A DNA stretch of 64,000 bases from assembly GCF_021869535.1 (NCBI RefSeq), contig NW_026262668.1, positions 15,422,348 through 15,486,347 of the forward strand, given 5' to 3'. This document shows, piece after piece, positions 20,976 to 29,984 of this stretch. The position numbers and the translations under genes are program-made. This DNA comes from Mytilus californianus (lineage: Eukaryota > Mollusca > Bivalvia > Mytilida > Mytilidae). The notes beneath the pieces were generated by a model that worked only from the letters and a program-made list of their open reading frames with translations, was not told the origin of the DNA and did not search any database. The first letter of the stretch is position 1; every line of letters starts with the position of its first letter.

Positions 20976-21894
20976 GACCGATGATTTAGCTGAGGAGTTG
21001 CACAAACCTGTTCGACGCAAGTTTCAGAAACGCCGTGTGGTAGTGGGTTGTGTGGATGAGACCTGGGCGGCCGACCTTGTTGATATGAGTGCCTTTTCCA
21101 GGGACAGCAAAGAAAATAAGTTCATCCTGAGCATCATCGATGTCTTCTCCAAATATGGCTGGTTGATTTCACTCAAAAACAAGAAGGGGGTGACGGTGCG
21201 GGATGCCTTTCAAGCGGTGTTCAAGGAGCGCGTTCCTGAGAAATTGTGGACAGACACAGGTACTGAGTTTTACAAGGATGTAAAGCAGCTGCTCCAAAAG
21301 CATGATATTGAGCTCTACTCCACTGAGAATGAGGAGAAGTCGAGTGTTGTCGAGCGCTGGAATCGCACCATGAAAGAGAAAATGTTCAAATATTTCTCAG
21401 CCAACTCTACACGCACCTACATCAATGTGTTGGATGATCTTGTTCACCAGTACAATACCGCCAAACATAGATCCATTAAAATGACTCCTGTGATTGCAAG
21501 CCTCAAGAAACATGAAAACAATGTGTATTGGAATTTGTATGGAGACCTCCCTCCCATGCAGCAGGCACGGTTTCGTATAGGTGATAAGGTTCGAATAACC
21601 AAGAAGAAAGGCACATTTGAGAAGGGTCACACACCGCGCTGGACCAAGGAAGTTTTCGAGGTGTCTCAAGTTCTTTCCACCCAGCCACCCACTTATCATC
21701 TCAAGGATTTAAATGGGGAGGAAATTCAGGGATCCTTCTATGAGCCTGAACTTCAGAAGACTGATCAGGACGTCTACCGCATAGAAAAGATCCTCCGCAG
21801 GCGAACCAAGAACAGGATTAATGAGGTGTTTGTGAAGTGGAAGGGTTATCCTGCAGAGTTTAACTCTTGGATCAAAAAGTCAGATGTACAATAA
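20944..21894 (+). CDS. INT: Retroviral-type integrase (rve) with C-terminal chromodomain
   Basis: Open for 316 codons, but the first residues before KKKVHW are out-of-frame translation, and the true 5' part is the zinc ribbon/PLA2 region joined through the A10 tract. DDE core: first Asp in WAADLVDM, second in LWTDTGTEFY, Glu in STENEEKSSVVERWN. A basic SH3-like region (KVRITKKKGTFEKGHTPRW) follows, then a chromodomain-like end (VYRIEKILRRR, FVKWKGYPAEFNSWI). The enzyme would insert element DNA into chromosomes, and the chromodomain may direct it to modified histones. All three catalytic residues are present and the frame has no defect from there to the TAA. It is opposite in strand to its neighbours. 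Confidence 0.9.
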   Translation: MVWVLKKKVHWTDDLAEELHKPVRRKFQKRRVVVGCVDETWAADLVDMSAFSRDSKENKFILSIIDVFSKYGWLISLKNKKGVTVRDAFQAVFKERVPEKLWTDTGTEFYKDVKQLLQKHDIELYSTENEEKSSVVERWNRTMKEKMFKYFSANSTRTYINVLDDLVHQYNTAKHRSIKMTPVIASLKKHENNVYWNLYGDLPPMQQARFRIGDKVRITKKKGTFEKGHTPRWTKEVFEVSQVLSTQPPTYHLKDLNGEEIQGSFYEPELQKTDQDVYRIEKILRRRTKNRINEVFVKWKGYPAEFNSWIKKSDVQ

Positions 21895-21950
21895 TGTCAA
21901 GCTTTCAAGCTTTCCCATCCTTTCAATCAGGACGAGAAAGGTTGTTGAGG

Positions 21951-22427
21951 TTACCCCAAGAGTTCCTTAATCCTATTAATGTGTTTATCCTCTTCAGACG
22001 CAACATCAAGCTCGCGCCGTGACCTTCCTCTCTTAATCTTCTTTTCGAGATCGTTTATCATACCGGTGAGGCTCATGACAAGTTCCTGCCAGTTCTTTGC
22101 ATACCAGCCTTTAGTCACAGGTTCATTGGCTGATTTTGGAGTTGGGAGATTGGTGATTGGGTGTCCCAGCATATCTATTTCACCATTTACCCTTCCCCCG
22201 GTCGAAGGCAAGCACTTCGCCACATCTTTCTCGATGCCGATTAAACGTTTCTTCTCCACCTCAAGCTCTTTCGAGATTGCTTCAAGCGCAGCCTCTAGAT
22301 CATTGATGTCTTGTATACCATCGTTCAACTGTTGGGTCAACCATCGTTTTGTCACGGCATCCGAGCTGTCCTTGGGATATCCTAGGCTAGTAATGCGATT
22401 GTCGTTCATATCCAAATCCTGCAGCAT
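21951..22427 (-). CDS. Fibre-like repeat protein with coiled coil
   Basis: 158 residues from ATG 22427. Two copies of a ~25-residue motif, DMNDNRITSLGYPKDSSDAV..RW and DMLGHPITNLPTPKSANEPV..GWY, flank a coiled-coil-like helix (about residues 40-65); a second charged helix and a basic RGRSRREL segment close the protein. The D-M-x-x-x-x-I-T-x-L-x-x-P-x-x-x-x-x-A/P-V-x-K/x-x-W pattern resembles the neck repeats of phage tail fibres, so an attachment-fibre role at the capsid vertex is my inference. The upstream TATAAATAAAATG (ATG 22472-22474) is out of frame by a small indel, and the aligned frame between 22474 and 22427 (KFGSHARKRASLW) looks like coding sequence, so the original start was probably there. 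Gene follows the protease stop directly. Confidence 0.55.
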   Translation of the reverse strand: MLQDLDMNDNRITSLGYPKDSSDAVTKRWLTQQLNDGIQDINDLEAALEAISKELEVEKKRLIGIEKDVAKCLPSTGGRVNGEIDMLGHPITNLPTPKSANEPVTKGWYAKNWQELVMSLTGMINDLEKKIKRGRSRRELDVASEEDKHINRIKELLG

Positions 22428-22471
22428 TCGCCAAAGGGATGCGCGCTTTCTTGCATGAGATCCAAACTTAT

Positions 22472-22484
22472 CATTTTATTTATA
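22472..22484 (-). promoter_or_regulatory. TATAAATAAAATG start module (fibre-like gene)
   Basis: Consensus with one extra A. The protease stop TAA (22476-22478) is inside it. Confidence 0.7.
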
Positions 22485-22916
22485 GAGTGAGAAGATTGTA
22501 TCTTCCAGCGATTTTCCAGTCGCCAACACTTTCAACACGAATAGGCAAACGTGACCACACACTACCGAGCCTCGTTGCTGTAATCTGTCGGTGCTATATC
22601 GAATTTCAGGCTGTAAGTAGTTCACCATCTCTGCAGGCGGTGGCAATCCATAAGAGTCAAAGTAATACTTTACCGGTCCACGTTTATACCAGCAAGTCCA
22701 ATGCGTTCCAGGACCCTCCCAGCTATTATGATTCAAGATTCCACATTCGATGCGGCGCGGACTGGGTGGTAGGGTATCTCGCAAAAACACCCCTCTAAAA
22801 CTTGGGATTCCTAGGGCTGTGACGGCGTTCTCCAATTCCTTATTCGACAGAGGCTTGTGGGGAAGAACTACATTTTGCACCTCGAGGTATTTAATTCTTT
22901 TCTGAGTTTTACCCAT
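22476..22916 (-). CDS. PRO: Adenain-like maturation cysteine protease
   Basis: Intact, 146 residues, a little shorter than adenoviral proteases but normal for Polintons. Catalytic set in order: His72 in GTHWTCW, Asp87 in YYFDSYG, Gln113 or Gln114 in RLQQRGSVVCG, and Cys120 in VVCGHVC. These proteases (Ulp1/C5 fold) cleave capsid precursors during virion maturation. Start chosen at ATG 22916 (MGKTQKRIKY). Just upstream is CAATAAAAAGTATG, a degenerate version of the start module that contains the polymerase stop TAA (22922-22924). The gene sits between polymerase and fibre-like genes on the same strand. Confidence 0.85.
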   Translation of the reverse strand: MGKTQKRIKYLEVQNVVLPHKPLSNKELENAVTALGIPSFRGVFLRDTLPPSPRRIECGILNHNSWEGPGTHWTCWYKRGPVKYYFDSYGLPPPAEMVNYLQPEIRYSTDRLQQRGSVVCGHVCLFVLKVLATGKSLEDTIFSLYK

Positions 22917-22921
22917 ACTTT

Positions 22922-25370
22922 ATTTATTGCAGGCGGTGTTGCTCCTCAATTTTATAATGTCCGTGAGGAAGGGTGCTAGTTCCGTCGGGGAGAATGTGTC
23001 GCTTGGTATCTTTAGCCGAAAGTGCAACCTTGTAGAACTGATGGCGGTAACTTCGGAAAATATTCATCGGTCGGTATATTTCCTGCTAGGTGTCAAAACA
23101 TCTCTTATAGTTGTCAAAGGTAATATGCTGCTTGATGACAGCCTTTGTAACTCCTTGCTTTCTTGGTAGTGTCTCCATCATCCATTTTGTACGCATATAA
23201 TTTTGGTCGAAGTCCCACGAAGCCAGTCATACTTTTACCACCACATTCGTCCTTAAACATTCCAATTATCTTCTTGTTGACGCCGGATGGAATTCCTGAA
23301 GGGTGGTCAGCTGGATAGTTCGAGGTATCGATTTTTTCCTGAACATGGGGGGTAACATTTTTGTAAAAATCCTCGGTCTGAATTTCATAGGCCAAGCTAT
23401 CTGTATCGGTAAACAGTAGCCGGGCGTTATCACCATACGTCTCCTGTATGAAACGGTAATGGAATTTATACATCAGGAGCTTTGAGATGTCCAGGATACA
23501 TGCTCCTAAGTAGACTGGCTTGTCGAATTTCAGCTTGGTTCTTTTCATGTGAACGGCTGCCAGATTTTCATTGAATACGACCCGGCGATCAAAATTGGGC
23601 TTAGACACCAGTTTTAGGGCTTGTTTTTCACTGTTCACCAGTCGAACATCGACCCTCTTTCGAATATTCTCCATCGTTTTTCCAAACACTGAGTTATTCA
23701 TGAGTTTGTAAAAACCCTTCTCAGCATCGCTTGTAGCTTGAGCTCTGAGTTCGGTATTCAGGTCGATATACGGTTTAAGCCATGGGGATTGTTCAAATCT
23801 GATGATCCGATGAACCTTTTTCAAGATCATTCCCTGGGAGATATAGTATTGGAGGTTCTGAAGATGAAGGCTATATTTTTCACTCTTGCCTAGATGATGA
23901 GGTACCAATTTACGAACTCCGTCGATTTCCATGGCTTCCGGCGCGAGAGGGTAGTCGTTATGACTATCGTGAAGGTGTTGAGGATATTCTAGATCACTTT
24001 CTACTAACGCCCCATATTTATGATCTTCTGAATATTTTAACATCTCGTCGATCTCCTCTGGATCTACCCATTCAAACCCTCCTGTGGGAAGGGGTTGTGC
24101 CATAGCCCCACCATAATTGTTTGCTTCTAGGTAGGTCATAAACTTGGTTGGCTGCGATGGATCGTAATTTCTCATATATAGATTATTGGCCTTTCCGAGT
24201 CGGTGAGATATCATGGCCACACCTCCCCTAGTCGCATTTTCGAACATCAACAGCATATCCGGATCGGCCAGAAGTTCCAGTCGGATCCTGCTGTATTTTA
24301 GCATCGCTTCGTAAGATAGCCCTGGGGATGTGAAATAGTGTGCGGGATCGAGCTTGTTAGTTTTCATACAGTTATCCCTGAAATTCTCGAAAACATCTTC
24401 TAGTAAGGCGACATCACTTTCCAAGTAAAGATTGTGATACTCTTGCATCGTCCGGCAACTTAATTCCTTGAACACCAGCTGGGCGTGGGCGTAATCTTCA
24501 TTGGAAATATGTTCACCGCGAAGTTTGTTGAAAAACGCCTCCTTAGGTGGTAGCTGTGTTTCCTCCAGCTTGGTGGGACTATCTACATAATCGTATTGAT
24601 ATACTCCCTTCCTAATCATCAGTTCGGTGTGATCACCGAAACAATTCTGCGTTGCCTTGAATTTATCCTTGGTCAGATTCTTTGTCAAGTTTTCAATGGA
24701 GGAGAGTAGGAATCGCATGGAGTCAATAAACCTCATCTCGATATCTCCAACCTTCTTGGAGAAGCTAATATATTTTTCATCGGTATTGGAGATACAGTTA
24801 ATCTTTCCTTCTCCGAATCCTAATTCCCTCACAAAAAAATGGGCATCATACGTACTCAAATTATGAAATACGATGGGGACAAATTTTGGTAGCTGAAACG
24901 CTAAATTACACTCATTGTGTGCTGCACCTCGATATTTGCCAGTAAGATGATTGTGATCCCGAACCTTATCCCCACCCAAAGTGTTACCACAAATGTGACA
25001 GAGTGTGCTCGCCACGAAATTCTCATTATCTTCATCCGTCATTACCATCGCAATTTTGGTTTCATAGGTTTTGGCAATTTCTCCAATTTCCTTTTTCATA
25101 CACTCCACAAATGTCTTGGCTGCATATTCTCCACAGTAAACGACTGAATCTGTTTAGTCACCGTGGACATATTTTATGCGGTAACAGAATCCAGATGGCT
25201 GATGCAGTTGATATGCCTTGGTGAAGGCTCGTGATGGATCTGGCTGGCAGGTGTCCATTTTTTCCGTAAAGCAGTCAAAATCCGCATAGATTATGAATGG
25301 TACCCTCATCTGGCGTTGGTAGTTTCTCTAGAAGGTCTATATTCTTGATGATTCTCCAAGACTGTAAAGG
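22922..25370 (-). pseudogene. POLB: Protein-primed family B DNA polymerase, 5'-truncated and broken
   Basis: Main open part 25108-23114 (664 codons). Upstream in the same frame: RVPFIIYADFDCF (Exo I) and a TAA at 25154-25156. Downstream: Cys4/HNH endonuclease VII-like insertion (CHICGNTL, RDHNHLTGKYRGAAHNECNL), Exo II (HNLSTYDAHFF), Exo III (YLESDVALLEDVF), a polymerase A-like region (YDPSQPTKF), motif B (LMNNSVFGK) and motif C (FTDTDSLAY). After about 23160 the frame shifts, a TAG follows at 23086-23088, and the C-terminus (LPHGHYKIEE) ends at TAA 22922-22924. Another frame change lies near 25310. Coding homology fades above about 25370, so the long N-terminal part typical of Polinton polymerases (over 1000 residues) is missing. 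The gene would replicate the element by protein priming. Confidence 0.9.
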
Positions 25371-25551
25371 TTATGAGAATGTAAAGGTTACTAGTAACCA
25401 ATGGGTTTAACGGTTTTCTCTGATATAGCAGGGTTACTAGTATAAAACTATGCTGCATTTTATTGTACAAGAGGTGTCGACCTGAATCAATTAGCGTGCG
25501 GGTTCTATTGAGAGGAGTCGCTTGCGGTTACATTATTGCCTGTAGGTGAAA
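25371..25551. other. Unassigned stretch upstream of polymerase remnant
   Basis: Contains two close copies of gtaaaggtta and the inverted pair gttactagtaac near 25387-25400. No coding homology seen; it marks the break where the 5' part of the polymerase was lost. Confidence 0.5.
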
Positions 25552-25639
25552 TCATGATATGTATGGGTGTATCAGAGGGAGTAAAATGACTAGCTTGAAA
25601 AACGGTAGTATTGACGGGTAAATTATGACTAGTTCATTG

Positions 25640-25920
25640 TGAGGATTGAATAAGTTTTTAATTTGACGGTTTTTTTTAATGTAAACGAACATGTACTGAT
25701 CTGTTTGCTGAATTTCTTCCACCACGTCTTCATCCGAGCAAGCTTCTATCATTAAGACCTTTCTGAATATCACTTTTCTGTGACACGGAATCTAAAATAG
25801 CTGTGACTTCCTCAATTTCTATATCGAAACTATCTCTGCAGTTATGTCTCCAAAATTCTTCCAATGTCTTGTAAGTGCTCGTTTATGTCCGAAACGAATG
25901 GCTTTCAGCTTTGTATCCAT
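25640..25920 (-). pseudogene. BEL/Pao-type retrotransposon gag N-terminal remnant
   Basis: From ATG 25920 the minus strand reads MDTKLKAIRFGHKRALTRHW, then after a frame change an acidic segment (EIEEVTAILDS) and, in another frame, IEACSDEDVVEEIQQTDQYMF. The order basic helix, acidic helix, D/E-rich segment and aromatic block resembles the gag N-terminus of BEL/Pao elements in molluscs and corals. It is a fragment only, with at least two frame changes; no reverse transcriptase or LTR is seen next to it. It lies exactly where the polymerase gene is cut, so a retroelement insertion or rearrangement probably removed the polymerase 5' end. Confidence 0.45.
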
Positions 25921-26368
25921 TTTCCCTTCTTAAGATAGAAATAAAAGACTTCTTGACTATGTGATAGATGTACTAGTCATAGTAACATGTCAAAGTGACG
26001 TGACATTACATTAAGTGCGACAATTAGTAAACGTCATGTGTGTGGTATTTACGAGAGGTATGATTATGATGCAACGTATTACCCTCAATTTTTAAGATCT
26101 CGATATCTACTCTACTTTATTTTAACACATCTCACTCCGTCAATATATTGAATTTCTCTTTCTTGTTCTTACTATTTCTTTGCATACCAAAATTCATCAC
26201 CTTGTCCTCTGCCATTTTATTTTCGTGAAGTTAACTAATCAAATGGTTCTGCATGTTTGAGTTTGTGGTCACACTTTTCCAGCTTGTCCATTATTTTTTC
26301 TCATGTTCTTTGATTGCTGCATCATATTCTATCTTCATTCATTTTATATCCGTTTAAATCTGGTCGCA

Positions 26369-26500
26369 CTAGGTTTCATACGTGCTGTCTTTTACTTTTT
26401 TAATAACCCACCATTTCATTACAGCATCCGAACTGGCCCTCGGAGCTTTCAGAATGGTGATTTGGTTGTCCTTCATGTTCCAGTATTTGAAGGATCTACC
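26369..26500 (-). pseudogene. Second fibre-motif remnant
   Basis: The minus strand reads NMKDNQITILKAPRASSDAV followed by a Trp-containing segment and ends at TAG 26369-26371. This is the same motif as in the 21951-22427 protein (DMNDNRIT..., SSDAV...). No promoter motif is next to it. Short coiled-coil-like frames follow to about 26200. It is either a second fibre gene of the element or a piece of another copy carried in by rearrangement. Confidence 0.55.
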
Positions 26501-27463
26501 CATGATCATCCCTCTTTATCAATGGCCGTCTGTGTTGTTCCATTCCCTGAAAAATGCTGTTCGGAGATTGGCGAGCGTTTCCAATGGATTTTTGCTCTTT
26601 CTGATGGGTCGTCCAAGTTCGTCCCAAAAATGTTCCATTGGCGATAATCTGGAGACATTGCTGGCCACAGCAACACACGAATGTGATTATTCTCCAAAAA
26701 ATCATTAAAATGTGTGCCACGTGACAACGGGCGTTGTCCTGCTGAAAAACGTGGTCAAAACGATGCCTTCGGAGAAACGGGAGAACGAGTGGAGCCAGAA
26801 TTTCGTTCCTATACCTTTTTGCATTTAGGTTACCTTCAATAATTGTCAGATCGGTGCGTTCCTGGTAGGTTATTCCGTCCCATACAATAATTCCGCCACC
26901 CTCAAACAGATCCGTTTCCTGTACGCACGCATCAGAAAATCATGCATTGCACCTCCGGTAGACACTGGCTTTGCCGTCGCTAAATGTCAAGTTGAATTTC
27001 TATTCATCGGTAAAAAGGACTTGTCTCCATGTTAGCCTATTCCATCGAATCCGTACCCGAGTCCATTCAAGTCGTGACATCCTGTGACGTTGCGTAAGGA
27101 TAGGTCCCTTCAACGGACGATGAGCTCTTAGGCAAACTTGATGCAGTCGATTACAAACTGTTAGAGAATAAAGCCTGTTTTTGTTTCTTCCATGAGTTTG
27201 TCGTGCTGTTTGTGACAAGTTTACAAATCGATTCCGGAGATGAATAATGCGGATGTGACTGATTTGCCGTAACTTCGTTTCACGTTGCCTGCAACCTCGG
27301 GGACGATTATTTGTCGTGCCAGTATCTCTAAGACGAGTCTTAAGCCTTTCAATATTCATTCTAGAGACATTGGGATGATTTGCAACCTGTATTAGAGTCA
27401 TTTTTGCTGCCAAAAACACAATAGCTCGTTCTCTCTCATTATGACGTAGACGTGGAATTGACT
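26500..27463 (-). pseudogene. Tc1-like (IS630/mariner superfamily) transposase, dead
   Basis: Readable from PRLRHNERERAIVFLAA (near 27463) through a helix-turn-helix region (QVANHPNVSRMNIERLKTRL), a GCRQRETKLRQ linker and the catalytic domain: first Asp in WRQVLFTDE, second in FQQDNARCHVA, and a LLWPAMSPD block. The segment that should carry the third acidic residue reads WNIFGTNLDD, with no Glu in place. Stops and frame changes occur in the second half, and the C-terminus is missing where the fibre-motif remnant starts. I found no terminal inverted repeats. Its strand is the same as the core genes, which is probably chance. Confidence 0.8.
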
Positions 27464-27758
27464 TACGTGTAACTTTTTCAATTTTTTAATGCGACCTTTT
27501 GTTAACAATAGTGCTCGACACATTTAATGACCAAAAGGACAACTCAATTCCATCTTGATACAGGTAAATGTTTGAAAAAATGCTTATTTGTTTAAAATCA
27601 GAAAATGACGTAACGTCGTCTTCGAATTTTTAACAAATTAGTAAATGATAGATAAATCATTCAGGTCACTAGTTTTAATCTTGAAAATATTATAAATTAA
27701 TATATGTAAATTCTTTTAATTAAAAGCCAGGGTAACGTTTCTATTTTTGCCTAGTAAA

Positions 27759-27770
27759 CATTTATTTATA
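27759..27770 (-). promoter_or_regulatory. Orphan TATAAATAAATG motif
   Basis: Exact motif, 30 bases past the stop of the 161-aa ORF. The frame from its ATG closes after six codons (MFTRQK). It probably marks the start of a core gene whose body has been replaced by the Tc1-like and other sequences. Confidence 0.6.
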
Positions 27771-27801
27771 TCAGACAACGCACGCACGTGGACGATGGTA
27801 C

Positions 27802-28287
27802 TTATACCGTCTTTAAGAATGTGGCGCTTGGATTGTCAATGATAAAGTTAACTGGTCTGTATGTAGTTTTACTATCATATCTTTTTAACAACTCAGTACT
27901 CTTTGTCGATTTTGTTTTATTCTGGTACAAAACCTCTGATATAAATAGACTTTTGAAAATAATACAAAGTAGACTGTCTATTAAGTCTGTAATAGTATAT
28001 AGATTTTTAGGTTGTATACCAGCTGGCCTTCGCACTAAAGTTCTTTCATCTTCATCGTTTTCTTCTTCGAAATACCCTTGAAAAAAATTCAGCCAGTGTT
28101 CAGCCTTCTTTTTATCAGTACTTACATAACACATTTTACAATCTCTTTCGTCATATAATTCGGATGGGGGAATTTGGATTTTCATTTCGACTTCATATGA
28201 CAAGAAATTCTTCTTTGCTGACTCTAATATGTCTTTTTCACGATTTTCACGTTCTTGTTTGACATTTGAGTTGGCTTTGTTCCTCAC
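27802..28287 (-). CDS. Unrecognised 161-codon ORF at the right edge of the core
   Basis: An open frame without an ATG at its 5' end (it can begin at GTG 28287, with a stop shortly before), so it may lack its N-terminus. The composition is charged: a Lys/Glu-rich helix at the start, PPSELYDERDCKMCYV, an acidic run EEENDEDER, then LVRRPAGIQPKNLY and a Leu/Ile-rich segment ITDLIDSLLCIIFKSLFI. No family recognised. It is followed by an orphan start motif, which suggests it was part of the element's gene row, upstream of the polymerase. It could also be host-derived. Confidence 0.4.
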   Translation of the reverse strand: MRNKANSNVKQERENREKDILESAKKNFLSYEVEMKIQIPPSELYDERDCKMCYVSTDKKKAEHWLNFFQGYFEEENDEDERTLVRRPAGIQPKNLYTITDLIDSLLCIIFKSLFISEVLYQNKTKSTKSTELLKRYDSKTTYRPVNFIIDNPSATFLKTV

Positions 28288-28320
28288 TAAATTTTAGTTC
28301 CTTTCGACATAATTAAACAT

Positions 28321-28609
28321 AGGACCTCTTGAAGCTTTGCGCAAACTATGCGCCTGTGTGCACTCTACAAGACCTTTATAGTCTTACCCCGCGACATCCC
28401 TCACTATTTTTTCCAGAGGCTATGGAATAGGCAAATTCCAGTTGTTTTTCCCAAATTTTTTTTGAAATTCCGAGCCCTAGTTTCAGTTTTTGGACAAAGC
28501 CCAACTCGAAACCTTGCGCAAACCATGCGCCTGTTTCCTCTCTACAACACCTATATAGCTATACCCCGTGAAACTCCACATTATTTTTTTCTCTAGAAGC
28601 CATTGAATA
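28321..28609 (-). repeat. Innermost diverged satellite monomers, right arm
   Basis: About one and a half copies of the array monomer in right-arm orientation, with landmarks cttgcgcaaaccatgcgcctg and ctctagaagccattgaata. They are clearly more diverged than those outside 30406, as expected at the edge of an array that turns over in its middle. Confidence 0.85.
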
Positions 28610-29081
28610 GGTGTAATACCACCAATTAATGCATGGTACGTCACATCCGGTTGCATACGAAAATAGGTCGAAAAAATATTCCCTGGAATTTGACAGTTGT
28701 AGGTAATTAATTCATCATTTTATTGCAGTAAAAATTTCTGGGTCATAAACATATATATGTATCTTGGGTATTTCAAAGCATCATTTTTTTTTATTTTGGG
28801 TTTCTGTAGAATATTTTGGAAACTTGAGGTTGCATGGTTACTAAAGCTTGTACACAGATTATATAAGGGGGGAAATTTGATTGGTTAACTGACAGTTATG
28901 GTTATTTTCTTATATGCAATGAAATTTTATGTGAATTTTTTTCTATAGTACTGGACAGGATAAAACTTTACTCATCCCAAGTATTTTTTTAATTTGAAAT
29001 AAAGATAAATTCTGCACAATTTTTTGAAAAGTGCAAATTTTAAAAAGACTAATAGGGGAAAATCAATGGTGGTATTATACC
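28610..29081 (+). repeat. Left direct repeat of the 1.8-kb insertion
   Basis: Starts GGTGTAATACCACCA and ends TGGTGGTATTATACC, so the copy has its own 15-bp inverted ends. It is longer than the right copy because of a segment near 28930-28985 that is absent on the right. Confidence 0.85.
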
Positions 29082-29984
29082 TAATATGGGGTGCTGTATA
29101 TGCACCTTTGACCTTGTGAGTACTCTCATGTGTTAAAATTTCTTGCTATTCAAGTGAAATATTACAAATAATGAAATATTCTGAGTGGATTGAGTCTCCA
29201 AAACATATTTTATGAGAACATTTCCTTGAAATTGAACTCTTCCATGAATATTAGTTAACAGAACAAGCCATACTTTACGGTGTATTTGGGAGCTTTTTCT
29301 CCTTTTTTTCTTATATTCTGCTATATTAGAAAGTTTTCTCTCAGAAATATTTTAATAAATATATAATTATAAGTAAATGTGATTATTTTTTAAAGCAGTA
29401 CCAACAAATTATTCACTAATAGAGAAGCTTTTTATGTCCCTCTCTGGAACGCAGCGTAAATTTAAGTTTTACGTAAGGACTTATTAAAACCTCCAGTAAA
29501 CTTTTATATGGATTGTTCATTCTGCTTGAATACTTCAATTACTCAATGTAATTTATTATAACATTTCTATCATAAATGAGTGAAAGTTACTTCATTATTT
29601 TTAATTATTGGCCTGAAAAGTTGAAATTTTGAGGAAATGACATGTATAAATGGACCAAAAGAGACCTTATCAAGAAGACAAAGGATCCATTAGTGGTATT
29701 TATCATCCTAAAGTCATCTTTTGTATCAAATTCAACTGTTTGTAGACAGATGAGATAAATATTTAATCATTATTGGTCCACACTATATTCTATCATGATG
29801 CGGCTTGGTTTTGATTTTTCGAAGAAATTTTGCACGAATCGCTGAAGATGTCGTCGTACATCATACTAGATTTTTCTCAAACTATTGAAATGATTATGAC
29901 AAAACATGACAGGAATGCTTGAAAAAAACAGTATTACAAAGGAAAAAATCCCTTTCAGTTTATTGAATAAAAATGTCTTCTTCA

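Noticed and set aside
21979..22458. 159-codon plus-strand ORF
   Set aside because: Antisense shadow of the fibre-like gene. Its resemblance to the plus-strand frame at 26382 only reflects the shared fibre motif on the minus strand.
27788..28081. 97-codon plus-strand hydrophobic ORF
   Set aside because: Antisense to the 161-codon minus-strand ORF, which has the more protein-like composition and an adjacent start module.
14409..28320. Core as a free virus or bacterial contaminant contig
   Set aside because: It is embedded in mussel-type repeats with eukaryotic transposons nested in it; an integrated Maverick explains it better.
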